DNA of 64,000 bases. Source: Tetrahymena thermophila SB210 (Eukaryota > Ciliophora > Oligohymenophorea > Hymenostomatida > Tetrahymenidae). Under the pieces are notes generated by a model, which saw nothing but the letters and a program-made list of their open reading frames with translations, had not been told where the DNA came from and did not search any database. The position numbers and the translations under genes were made by a program. The stretch spans positions 619,878 to 683,877 of the forward strand of contig NW_002476013.1 in the NCBI RefSeq assembly GCF_000189635.1, given 5' to 3'. Positions 12,801 through 24,346 of the stretch are shown in pieces. Within the stretch, counting starts at the first letter, position 1; the number at the start of each line of letters is the position of its first letter.

Positions 12801-15364
12801 GGAATGTTAAAATATAAATAAAGGAGTAGATTTTAGGTCTTGCACTTTTAAAATTACTCCTGATAAGGAAAGTACTTTTAGATAAGCGTTACTCAATGAA
12901 ATTCCTGAAAATCCATTTATTTACACTTTTGAGGCATCATTTTATGGAACTTAAATTTAGTACTATAAGAACCATTTTTCAATAGATGACTTCAAAAATT
13001 TAGGAAGAGACGTGATTAAGGGATTCTACCGTTCTGTTAAATAAGAAGTTGAAGAAGAAATTAGGATCTATAGTAAATAAGAAATTAAAAGTAAGAGTAC
13101 TTTAAATCTTAAAGAATGTGATGATTTAGAAGATTAAGCTAATAATAGTGCTTCTGAAAATTATAAAAAAATGCTTTAAGCTTAAATAGATATTTCAGGT
13201 GGGTAAAACGAAGGAGATAATAATGGCTCAGATAGCAATCCATCAGAAGATGAATTGAGCAAATAAGAATTAAAAAGTCTAAATAAATAAAATTCTAAAA
13301 AAATAATAAAAAAGCTCTCTGGCTAATAAAGTTTACTTAAAGGCGATAATTTAATCAGATAAAATTCAAGTTAACAAAATAAGAGAATGATAAAAACCAG
13401 TTAAGAAGATAGAAATTCTTTAGCTGGACTCACAACAGTAGAAACTTCATCAACAAGAGTTTCCTCCTCAAAAAAAATTGTAAAGCAAAATTATTTCTAT
13501 AAAAAAATTTTTTTTAGCATAAAATAAATATTTTAAGAATAATTTGTAAGCAGATATTTTTGTTTCTTCTTCGAATTAAACGTTATAAGGATTTCTTTAA
13601 AAATTTAAGATAAAACGATTTTTGGTTTAATATTTCTAAAAACCAGCAAAATTAAATAAGCAAAAAAGAACGAAAAATTTTTTTTATAAATAAAACTAAA
13701 ATTTATAAAATGTTTTAACAAATAAAATTTTATTGTTTTAGGTACTTCTTTACAATGACCAGGCAGTATAGACAGAAAGCAGCTTTGATTTTTCAAAGTT
13801 ATAAAAATTTAACAATCAAAGAGAATTTTTTAACAACATTAATAATAAAGCATGCTATACATTTGATGACTAATAAAATTATGGTTATGATCAAATGTTA
13901 TCTGAGCCTGATATGCTTTCTATTGATTAAAAAACTAGCTAGTTTAAGAATAAATTAATAAACTAAGCTTTATAACAAAGATAAATTAGCACATAGGATT
14001 ATTAAGGTTAATAAATGAATATTCATAGACCAAAAACTTCAAATATATCTGGAGGCAGATAAAATTATGGGAGTAGAAATGCTTCTGTTAGCTTTCATTC
14101 AAAGGATATGAGTAGCTCAGAAATAAAGAGCAGTAATTTACTAAATAATAATTCTAGTTTAAATGATGCTTAAATCTTTTAAAAAAGAGTATCATCTTTT
14201 CACTCTACGAGTGTTGGTTTCTATACAAATAACTAATCAAAAAATTAAACAAACATAAATAATGGAATTAAAGTAGTAAGTTATAACACTCAAATACCTT
14301 AACATTAGTTATTATTAAATATCTAAAGTGCTATGTAGAGTAGACCCTTTAGCAATAGATTATTCATATCAGGAGTTAAATACTCAAGAGAAAACTCTAA
14401 ATCTAAAAGTATGAATAACAATGATTCATTAAATAAATCAACTAATTCCTAAAATTTGAAGAATAAAAAACACTAAGAAGTTCAAACCTAAATTTCAATA
14501 CCAATAATAATGAATGTAAATAATTAATCTGTATAATAATAGCATTGGTAATAATAAATGCAGTAGTAGTACTCTTAGTCTAACATTCTGAATGATATAT
14601 AAAATCAGCAATAAAACTATTCTAAAGGAAGGCAGAGTTAGTAGCAGGAATAGGTTTAACAGAATTAGTAATAGGAACAAGGATAATTCAATTAAATCTG
14701 CATGTAAACTTATAATAAGAATCACTTGAATAGCTTCTCTCCTAAAAAGAAATAATACATACTCTGCATCCAAAAAAAAGACACTCGCTCTAAAAGCCCA
14801 TAATTAAGATAGCCGATTGAGAAAAGGATATTAAACAGTCCAATACAATAAAATAACTTATTCAAGAATATGAATTAAAAGCTTGGTAGAGAAATAATTC
14901 ATTCTCCAATAATAAAAATGTTTAAAAATATAAGCAATTAAAATAAACAAAATAACTCAACAAATTTTCAATAAAATAACTCAACCATTTATGAATCTCT
15001 CAATTAATCTATATATGCAGGTGTTTTAGATCGAAACAAAAGTTTCAGCAACAACCAAAATAATAGCACCATTTATCAATATACAAACAGTTCTTCTACT
15101 ATTTAGAAAGATCAAAGAAGCAATAGTCTAAACACTACTTCTTGTGCAAATAAAACTAGAAAATAAAGTTCTTGCAAAACAAATGTACTAAATTAGAATA
15201 GTATCTTATTTACTGAGCAAGCTTCGGTCGATTATCTAAATAATCTTTAAATGAACCTCTAGATTAGGTAATGTTCTCCTTACAAAAGTCCTACAAAACA
15301 TTATAGAACCAATTCTAAAAAAGACCACAAATACATAAATACAGAACCAAATTTACTTAATTGA
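9818..15364 (+). CDS. Cytosolic carboxypeptidase (M14 CCP/AGBL family), probable tubulin deglutamylase
   Basis: Zinc carboxypeptidase of the M14D/CCP group, which trims glutamates from tubulin side chains or C-termini in cilia and cytoplasm. Nine exons: 9818-9830, 9892-10069, 10146-10212, 10320-10877, 10965-11093, 11641-12384, 12435-12535, 12735-13479 and 13742-15364; total 1,385 aa. The CCP N-domain shows FESGNL (about 260) and [16 protein letters not shown]. The catalytic domain has HPGE (His about 495, Glu about 498, zinc ligands), NPDG, DLNRQW, ELHP (third zinc ligand, about 566), FHGHS and YTFEASFYG (catalytic Glu about 663). After about residue 720 comes a roughly 650-residue Gln/Asn/Ser-rich tail ending at TGA. 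The catalytic half is certain. The 13-nt first exon and the joins at 10070 and 10213 are the least secure parts; reading straight through at 10070 hits TGA at 10272. Substrate is inferred from the family. Confidence 0.92.
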
Positions 15365-16014
15365 TTATAATCAAACAATCTGAACTATTATTGTAAATAC
15401 TCTTTTATAGATAGACAAATGTTATTATTCTTTTTAAATATATCACAATATTTGTCAAATACGTGTTATATTATAAGTAAATGTTAATAGTTAATAGAGT
15501 GTAAATGTTAAAAAATGTGTATCCTTTAAATAAGTAATTGAATAAGAATAAGAGTAAAATTTAAGAAAAATAAATTCTTTCCTCTCTAAATATTTATAAA
15601 TCAAAAGATCTTTGAATTTGTGTTAATTTGATAAAAATTCAAAATAAAATCAATTTAAAATTTATCTAAATAAATTTTTAAGGATTTCTATAAAAATCAT
15701 TGAAAAATTTATTCAATTTCATCTAATTAAAAAATTTGTCAAAATGTTCTCAATAAAAAAAATTATAAATTAATGTTGAAAAGATTTTTTTCAATAGAAA
15801 TAAGTTAATAAATATAAAAAACACAAAAATATTCAATAAAATTATCAAAAAGCTAATCTAAACTAATGATATGAATTTTCATCATATATTAAAATAAAAT
15901 AATTAAAAATGAATCTATCTTAAAATCGAATTGAATAATTAATTAATCTACTAAAATGTATAGAAAAATAAATAATTTTTAGAATTTTATATTATTTATT
16001 TTTTAAATATTTAT
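15365..16014. other. Convergent intergenic spacer
   Basis: AT-rich 3' flanks of the carboxypeptidase gene and the convergent glutathione transferase gene. I see no coding frame or structured element. Confidence 0.6.
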
Positions 16015-16635
16015 TCATTATTTAGGATGACGATCTGATGCAATATAAGCAGCTATTTCAGGAATTGAAGCTATTCTATGAATAATAGGATCAAAAACTG
16101 GTGCAAATTCAGCATAAGAGTCTTGAGGGAGGGTTGCCTTAAAAGCATTAATAACGCTTAAGAAATAAAGATCTGCAACTGTAAAGTATCCAAGCAAATA
16201 TTCCTTTTTGCCAATAAATTTAGATAAATATCTATATTTAGGAACAATGTTATCTAAAATGTGTTATTTCTTTTCTTCTTCAGTTTTTTTCAAGCTTCCG
16301 TGATAGTTTAAACTTGCCAATTCATCAAAAAGACTTCTAAGGGAAGAAACTACATATTTGTCGTTACCCTTACCTAGCCATTCTGGTTTACCATACTTTT
16401 CAGACAAATAATCAAAAATAGCTACAAATTCAGTCAACTTAAACTCTCCATCAATCACATAAGGAAGGTTAGGGAAATCTAAACCTAAATTTAGCTTATC
16501 TTATTTGAACCATTTGTCATCTTCAACATACTACACATTGTTGTAAGGAGTCTTAGTGAGCTCTAATAAATATCTTGCAGGTTGTGCTTTGCCATAACCT
16601 TCCCAATAACCAAGAGTCAATTTATTATCTGTCAT
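16015..16635 (-). CDS. Glutathione S-transferase, mu-like
   Basis: Soluble GST that conjugates glutathione to electrophiles. Single exon, 206 aa, start ATG at 16635 and stop TGA at 16017-16015. The thioredoxin-fold N-domain opens with LGYWEGYGKAQPARYLLE, matching the mu-class LGYW...G motif; Tyr10 is the expected catalytic tyrosine. The mu-type LGLDFPNLPYVIDG follows, with cis-Pro at about 58. The all-helical C-domain contains the conserved YLLGYFTVADLYFL (GST N-capping-like Asp). Length is normal for the class. Odd point: the usual Gln-Ser-Asn before Ala-Ile, which holds the gamma-glutamyl group, is Glu69-Phe70-Val71 here, so glutathione binding may be altered. Codon use is less AT-skewed than in neighbours, consistent with good expression. 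Confidence 0.95.
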
Positions 16636-17797
16636 TTAGTTAATTACTATTTTTTTATTTAAAAGTTAGATATTTTTTACAATAATTTATTTATTAATTA
16701 ATTATCAGAAAAATACTTAGCAGATTTCTGTTTTTCAATCTACAATTAATTTCTAGAATTTTTTATTTTCTTAATTTATGTAAACTAAATCAAATAATAT
16801 CTTTTGAGGAACAGATATATTTTTAGCAAATAAATGGTGAAGTGAAATAATTTGTTCTATTAATTTTCTATTAAGCTTTGAGATTTCTAATAAATAAGTA
16901 TTTCTACTGTATTTACTTGAGTATAATAAATTCCGATATTTAAGATAACACTTGTTACTTTCAAAATAACAATTTATTTTTTCATATTTCTACTCTTTAA
17001 AACTAATAAAAACAAACTTCTGGAAATATTCTTTCTTGTTGTAAAATGTAACTAAAGTTATTAAAAATTGATTAAATTATTATAAAAGATAATTTAATAT
17101 AAGTAAAAATAAAACAAGTCCAAATTGTTTTAAAATTATATTTGTTCTTATTACTTTAAAAATAACTATTTATCTTTTCATATTTATACTCTTTAAGACT
17201 AATAAAAATAAACTTCTGGAAATATTCTTTCTTGTTGTTAAATGTAACTAAAGTTATTAAAAATTGATTAAATTATTATAAAAGATAATTTTATATAAGT
17301 GAAAGTTTAAAAAATAAAAAAGGTCAAATGATTTTTGAATTTTTTTAAACCGTCTAATTTACTTCAAATTAGCAAATTTAGTTTTTACAAAGAATTATTC
17401 TTTAGATTTTATTAGAAAAAAACTTTGAGATGTTCTTTGGTTTTTCTTTACTAAATTCTTTAACTTTTAAATATTATTCATAGTTCTTTTGAGAGAGAAA
17501 ATAAGAAAATATAAATTTTGTGCTTGAATTTAAAATATTTCTTTTTAATTTATTTACTCATTTTCTAAAAAATTTATCAAATAAAACAGATAAATTAATT
17601 ATTGGTGCAAAGAGAGAAATTATTACAATTAAATGAAAGAGAGAGTTAGATACAAAAGAAATAAGTTTTAGTTGAAATATTTTAGTTATTTAATATTATT
17701 AATTTATTTTTTAATATATATTTAGGTTAGTTTTTCAGAGTTTTTTTTTTTGATAAGTTTATCTTTAAAAGAATAAGTGGTGTAGAATAAAATTAAA
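16636..17797. other. Intergenic spacer containing a local duplication
   Basis: AT-rich spacer upstream of the glutathione transferase gene and downstream of the Gln-rich gene. Apart from the direct duplication listed separately, I see no gene. Confidence 0.6.
16951..17306. repeat. Direct duplication, two copies of about 158 bp
   Basis: Copy 1 runs from about 16951 to 17108 and copy 2 from about 17148 to 17306, separated by about 39 bases. Both contain the same ordered blocks, including CTTCTGGAAATATTC and AAATGTAACTAAAGTT. The copies differ at a minority of positions, mostly A/T substitutions. Neither copy encodes anything I can see. It lies 0.3-0.7 kb upstream of the GST start, so it could affect that promoter, but this is only position-based. 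Confidence 0.85.
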
Positions 17798-20510
17798 TCA
17801 AATCATTTCAAATTAGCTATTTTCCTCTATCCTTGAGTTATCCCAGCTATTTAGATCTACTACGTTAAAAAAGCTTTCCTGTATTTAAGAGGAAACTCTC
17901 CTCATAAATTTATTTTTAGAAGGAGAAAAAGCATTGTTAAGAGAGCTTGAATTAATTGAACTATTTATTAAATTTATTTAATTAAAGTTCACTTAGAATT
18001 GAGAATTAGTTAATTTAGCTGTTCCTGGTCTATTTTATTTGTTTTCAGAATCTGGAGATGTGCTTTGTTTTTAAGTTACGACTTTCTAAGTAGAACTTAT
18101 GTCTTTACTTTATCTTTATAGTGAAGTTGAAGGTCTTTAATTTGTTTATTTTATTGTTATATTTTAATTTTAAGGGACTATGCATTATTATTTTATTTTA
18201 GGAGAAATTACATTACAATTTTTGCAGAATATTTAGTTTTATTTATTATTTATTTAATCTATAGCTGATATTTAATAAGAATGAAACTTTTTGCTTGGCG
18301 AACAGCTACAAGCCTTTTTTATTGTTAAGTTTGTGTTATTAGTTTATTCATTAAATAATGAGTTTCTGAATATTTATTGCTATCTTTGATAATTACAAAA
18401 TTCACTGAAGCTCATAAAATTAACATTTTATCCACTTTATGAAGATGTTTAATTTTTATTTTAATTAGAAAGGCATTCTATAAACCCTTTTTCAGTACTC
18501 TAGCATGTTTCTCCCATGCTCATTTGATTTAATTTTTTTTTGTTCTTCTTTCTTTTAGGTTAATCAGTATTGGATTTTCCATCAAACTAAACAAAATTAC
18601 TTTCAGTATAAGTATCTAATAAGTTATTTTCAAAAAATGAAGGATTTTAATTATTTATTTTCCCATTTATTTATGGAATATTTTATTTCTTCAAAAAGTT
18701 TCTCATTATTAAATTGCTTTGTAATTTATATTTTTTTCTTAAAGAAGGGTTTGAAATATGTCTAATTCTTTTTTATAATGTATCTTCATCATATAGATTT
18801 TCATTATTTTCATCACTTTAAATTTATTTTAATTCAACTATATTTTTTTAAATAGGTGTATCATTAGTATCTGAAGGTAAAATATTAGTAAAAGATGAGA
18901 AATTTATAAAATTAAGTTCATCTTCAATTTTATCTTAGCTTTAATTCTATTATGTTATTTTTGAATTATTATCATCTTATATGCTATTCTAGCAGGTGAA
19001 TACCACTTTTCCACTTTGATCAGTAGTAATACTGTTTGCTTATCCAATTACTTTTGTACAAAGCATAGATTATGCTCCTAATTTAATATTTTATGAATAT
19101 TTATAACTGAAAAATAAGTAAAAAATTACCATTAAAATTTAATAATTCTAAATCAATTAGTATATAATTTAATTTCAATTAATTTTAAATTTAATTATTT
19201 TTGAAAAATATTATTAAATATAAAAAGGAAAAGTAAAACTTTTTAAAAAATGAGTGATTTCATATCACCAGATTTAAAAAAAGGAATAGAGATATCTATA
19301 TAATAGCTTATTTAGGTTTATTAAAAATTATGTTCAAAAAAAAATATAAAAAAAAATTAATAATATTTTTGATTAAATTTTCATTTGTTTTAATTTATAG
19401 TATGTTAAAAACAAAAAAATTACTTTAAATAGATCTTTCAGTGTTTGTACATTAATTTTGAAATTATTCTCTTGTTTAAGCTCTTTTTACTGAGATGATG
19501 TTTTAGCTAATTTCTTGATTTTAAGCTTACTATATTTAATTAAGAGACTATTTTATAACTCTATTTAAAGCTGGTTACGATGGAATATTTTTTAGTATTG
19601 TTTTTAATTTAGGCTGTTAACTTTAGGTTAAAATTGTGCTAGAATTCTATGAACCTAATTAGCTCCTAAAACTATTTGTTTGATATGTATTTTAAATTTA
19701 ATAATTAATATTATTATTGTTGCTGTTATTGTTGTTGCTATTATTATTCAAAAGAAAACTTTAATAATCAGCAAAAACTTTAAATTTGTTATCTTAAAAT
19801 TCTTAGCTGTTTCTGCTTAATTCTTAGTAGTTATTTTTTTATCTAAACTGAGTTTGGCTAGAATTAGCTTGCTATACTACATTCTAATTTATCATATTTT
19901 AGACATTTTGGTTGTTGCGATTCTCTTCAAATATTAAACTGTTTATCTTCTTGTTCCTCTCCTAACTTACTCTTAAAAGCTTTTCCTTTATTTCTTACAT
20001 TTGAATTTTATTTTTATCATCTTACTAGATGTTGTTGCTTAATTATAGAGCAAACATTTGACGAATATTCTTTTTTTAATTTTGTAAAATGTGCATAAGC
20101 TAAGAAGGAGGTCTCTTCTACTTTTATAGCTATGATTATTGAATTGATAAGTCACTTGCTATATTATAATTATTATTACAAGCTTGTGTTTTAATAGGAG
20201 AATTATAATCTCTAGTGCTTAATTGTTAAGAAATCTGTTATTGTTCATTCAATTTATAAATTTAGTTGGTATTTTATCTGATATTGGAACTATTCCTGCT
20301 ATTCCCTTGTGACTTTACTTTTTATCTTCCTAGTTAATCATTTTGATTTTATTAGTTTTACTCCTAATTTTACTGATAAAGTATTTATATTTTATTATTT
20401 AAGATAGGATTATCAGAACTATCTTTTAATTTTAAGCACCAGGCATTAACAACTCCTCTTTACGTGCTTTTAGGTCTTTAAATATCGCTTTTGGTTCCAC
20501 TTACAATCAT
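17798..20510 (-). CDS. Gln/Asn-rich protein of unknown function
   Basis: I do not recognise this protein. Two exons on the minus strand, 20510-19424 and 19077-17798, joined in phase 1 over a 347-nt intron; 788 aa, TGA at 17800-17798. The frame is free of TGA over both exons and is rich in TAA/TAG-encoded Gln. It carries long polar stretches and an Asn/Ser run encoded by AAC/AAT/AGC around 19710-19740. A more ordered region spans the junction (QCTNTERSIQ then LCTKVIGQANSITTDQSG), and a small Cys cluster (CSCSPSKKF, then FCKNC) lies near residue 620. No signal peptide, TM segment or catalytic motif is visible. Likely an intracellular, largely disordered protein. The splice join is inferred from phase agreement and splice-site sequence. 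Confidence 0.75.
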
Positions 20511-21263
20511 GTTAGTTTATTAAAATAAGCGGAAGCAGCAAATTAGTTAATATATTTAAAGAATTAACAAAAATTGAAATAAATTTATTAGATTTTTATT
20601 AACAAGCGATTATTAAATTAATTAATTAATTTACTCTTGCTAATTAAATTAGAAGTAATACCAACTTATTTCAATCCATCAGAAAGTAAATAAATATCTT
20701 TAATCTTGTAAGAAGTTAATTAATTTGATAATAATCAATTACACTAATTAATTAATATTTATAACCATTAATACAAAAGTCAATAAATAAACACATTAAT
20801 TTATAATTTCAAAATTTAATTAATAATAACCATGAAATATTATTATATTAATTGAAGAGGTAAAAATTATAAAAAAATATTTAATTGTAAGTAATTAATC
20901 ATGCTATGATTTATTAAATTTATTTTTACTCAAAGTAAAAGAAAAAATCTAAGCCAACTTAAATTGATAATTTTTTGTTTTGTTTTAAGTTCTCTTTTTC
21001 AAAAATAATTTTTAAGGTTTTATAAATTAAAAATACTTTTGATTTAGGTTTTTCAAAATTATATAAATAAATATTTGTAAGATCAAGGATATTGAAAAAT
21101 TTTAGAAAATATTATCTAAAATATAACTCTTTAAAGTCAAATATAAAATAGATTTACTTACAAAATTAAAAATTAAAAAAAATTTAAACTTAATATCAAA
21201 TAAGAAGATTGTAAATAACATGTAAAAACAATCTTTTTAAATAAAGAAAATGATTTTTATTTC
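20511..21263. other. Intergenic spacer
   Basis: AT-rich DNA between the start of the Gln-rich gene and the end of the cysteine-rich surface-protein gene. It contains several ATTAATTAATT-type runs but nothing coding that I can support. Confidence 0.6.
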
Positions 21264-23396
21264 TCAAAAAGATATTAATGCTAATATTAAACTCAGTAAG
21301 ATTTTTGAATAGTGCAAAGTGGTAGATCTATTATTTTTAGCTTCATCACTTGCTAAGTTCAGTTATTTTTAAGAAGATTAGTTTAATAAAGTTTCACATT
21401 TATAGTAAGCACTTGATTGATCAGCACATGCAACACAAGTTCCATTTAACTCTGCATAAAATTAATTATATGTAACACCACATTTAGAGCATTTTGTTGT
21501 GCCTTATTAAACAGCAACACACTAGCTTGCTACATATCCACACTTTTTACGAGTGCTATCCAGATAAAAACCTATTTAATTGTTACAAGCTACACAATTA
21601 GTAGTACCTTTTTCCCATATCAAGCAACCAGATATATTTTCATCAAAAACATTACACGTTCCGTCTACTGTTTATTATTATGTAATAGCTGTGTTACAAC
21701 TAATTACATTAGATTTATCTATTTAAAGAAAAGCACAATTAGTATTTCCACTAGAGCAAAGAGTTTTTGTACCTTAATTATTAAAATAGTATTTATTGTG
21801 AAATAGCTAACAATATCCCGGAGTACCTGCTGCACCAACCTAATTTAGGCAATCAGAATCTTTTTAAACACATTATCCGTTGCTCAAAAAATAATTTTGA
21901 GTTAATTTACAGAGAGCGCAGGTTGTTTTATTTGGAAAAAAAACTGCACATCTGCTATCAGGGTTATCATTTAGATTACATTTATTATTAGAAAGATTGT
22001 ATCCTTATGCACAAGTTTAGCAAGAAGTAGTAGTTTATAAAAAATCACAATTAATTGATGGATTGCTAGAGAGAGCAACACATTATTTATTAAACAAATT
22101 CATAGCTTAAGGACATTATACAATAGTTACTTAGTCTGGTGTACAACTAGTAGTTGGGCAATTACAAACAGATTAAAAAGGACACATTTAGCAAGTGTTA
22201 TCTAAAGAATTGTAATAATATGTTTTAATACAATCAACACATTACAAAGTATTATTCTCTATAACGCAAGAAGAGCAATTTGGTAATGAATCTCTGCAGC
22301 TCAAACAATTTCCAGAAACATCTTATAGAATGTTAGGATCAGATTTACATACAATACATTTTACTAAATCTGCTTATACAGCACATCTTTAGCAATTATT
22401 AGGACAAGGTTAGCAAGTATTATTTTAAGTATTCAAATAATACCCACTAAGGCACTTAATGCACTAAACAATTAAATCGCTTTAAACACAGGCAGCACAA
22501 TTTGTAGTGTTTGCATACAAGTCACACTTAGTACAAGCTATTTTTATAATAAAATTAAATATGGTTTTAAATGCACAAATTTTTGTTGTTATTCATTGCC
22601 AATTGAATTTATGTGAAATTATCTTTTCCTTATTTAGCACTAAAATTGTAAATTTTTTATGATAATTGATTCATTCTGTTTGTTTAAAAAAGTTTTTCAA
22701 AGCAAAATATTAAAATAGAAATCTTCATTTAAGTAATAAGAATGATATATAGATAGATAAATTATATTATGCTAGGTGAATGAATGTCTTTATTCTAGAT
22801 TCCCTATGCAAAAAATAAAGATAAATGTTTACTATTTGTGCTAAATTGGATTTTTAAATTTTTTTAAAGAAATTCAGAAATAGAAATTTACTAAATGATA
22901 AATTTAGAAAAGAATATCCTGGAGCGCATGTAGAACAAATACCTCCTTCAATACAAGTTGTGCAAGAAGGGTCACAGGGAAGGCATTACTAAGACTCATT
23001 TTAATAAAATCCATCTAAACATTACATACATGATCCAAGAGTCAAATTTATGACTTGGCAGTTAGGAATTCGTTAGCAAGTACCCTCAATTAGAGAGCAA
23101 TTATCTAAGCAAGCAGTGCAAATCAAACTCATTCCGACTTATGGCTCATAGCAAGAGCTGCAATATTATGGACAAGGTTTACATGTATTATAACCATTGC
23201 TTAATTATGTTAAATAATATCCGCTTTAGCATGATGATATGTTGAAGGCGCCATTTGGACATATTCCATTAGGATCAACACAAGGAACACATCTTTATTT
23301 ATTCCAGTAGCCAGAGCATATGTATGTATGTTAATTATAAGTTTAGCATTAAATCAACTTCAAAATAGTAAAGATAATTCCTAAAACCAATTTCAT
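21264..23396 (-). CDS. Cysteine-rich, probably GPI-anchored surface protein
   Basis: Secreted surface protein built from furin/EGF-like CxxC repeats. Two exons, 23396-22892 and 22537-21264, phase-1 junction; 592 aa. The N-terminus (MKLVLGIIFTILKLIQC) is a signal peptide. The body has dozens of Cys in repeated C-x2-C...C-x6-8-C spacing, such as CKPCPQYCSSC and CDPSCTTC, typical of ciliate surface proteins often annotated as growth-factor-receptor Cys-rich. The C-terminus ends in a short polar stretch (NNRSTT) followed by the hydrophobic tail HYSKILLSLILALISF and TGA, the pattern of a GPI-attachment signal. It resembles ciliate immobilization-antigen-like proteins in architecture, but I cannot assign it to a serotype family. 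Gene model and membrane attachment are well supported; ligand or role is unknown. Confidence 0.9.
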
Positions 23397-24346
23397 CTTA
23401 AATACTCCAAAAAAATAAATTAAAAATATACTATTTTTTTAAAATTTTCGTTTTTTAATAATTTTTGATAGAAATTCTTTTAAATCTTTAATAAGTTTTA
23501 GAAGATAAAAGCTTTAAAATTAAATCAAAATTTCTTTTTCTTATAAACAAAAAATTAAGAATTTAATAATATTTCAATATCTTTTATTATTAAAATCAAA
23601 AAAGTAAAATATGTTTTTATTTTTGTTTTTTTATGATATTTAGTTTAATTTTATATAAAGTATGCAAATTATCTTTATATTGTTATAAATACGAATAATT
23701 TGAAACCTGTTTTATCTGGCACAGAAGAGACGAAAAATTTTACCCAATAAATATTTATAAAAAAGTTAAATTTGGGATAAGAGCTTTTGCCCATTTTTAT
23801 CAGTGCTCAGTTTATAAGAATGCATATTTTGACAGATTATACAGTGTTTATAAATACTAATAAATATTGTAGGGACTGTATTAAAATTTGAGGAATATTT
23901 AAATAAAAAATAAATATTTGTGATTTGGAAAATATATTTTAATTTAATTGAAAAATTTAGTTTATATTTTCATTAAACAATTTTTCTAGAGCTGTTATTT
24001 TTATAATTAAATCTAAATATTTATTCAAAACACAAATATTTATATTTTTATTAATTATAAGTCAAATTTTAATTCAATTCATAAATATTTATGAGATTTT
24101 ATTAAAATAAACATATATTTATTGATTTTTATTAAAATTAAAATGATATGTTTCAACTTAAATTTATTATTAATTTTTTATTTTATAATTTAGTAAATAA
24201 TATTTTTTTATTAAATAAATATAATTGATATTTATAATTAACACTTACAAAATTTATAAATTAATTTTTTAGACATTTTAATATTATTTTTATATATTTA
24301 TTTATTTAATATTTGTTAAAAATCTTAATTATTTATATTTATTTGA
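23397..24346. other. Intergenic spacer
   Basis: Very AT-rich spacer between two minus-strand genes. I see no coding or structured feature. It should contain the promoter of the cysteine-rich gene and the 3' flank of the receptor-like gene. Confidence 0.6.

Noticed and set aside
13605-13958. ORFs on both strands inside the carboxypeptidase gene
   Set aside because: They fall in an intron or in the wrong frame of exon 9. The frame starting at 13742 runs to TGA at 15364 and matches the upstream phase.
19250-19424. Short open frame MSDFISPDLKKGIE on the plus strand
   Set aside because: Only about 57 codons to TGA and antisense to the intron of the Gln-rich gene; no continuation found.
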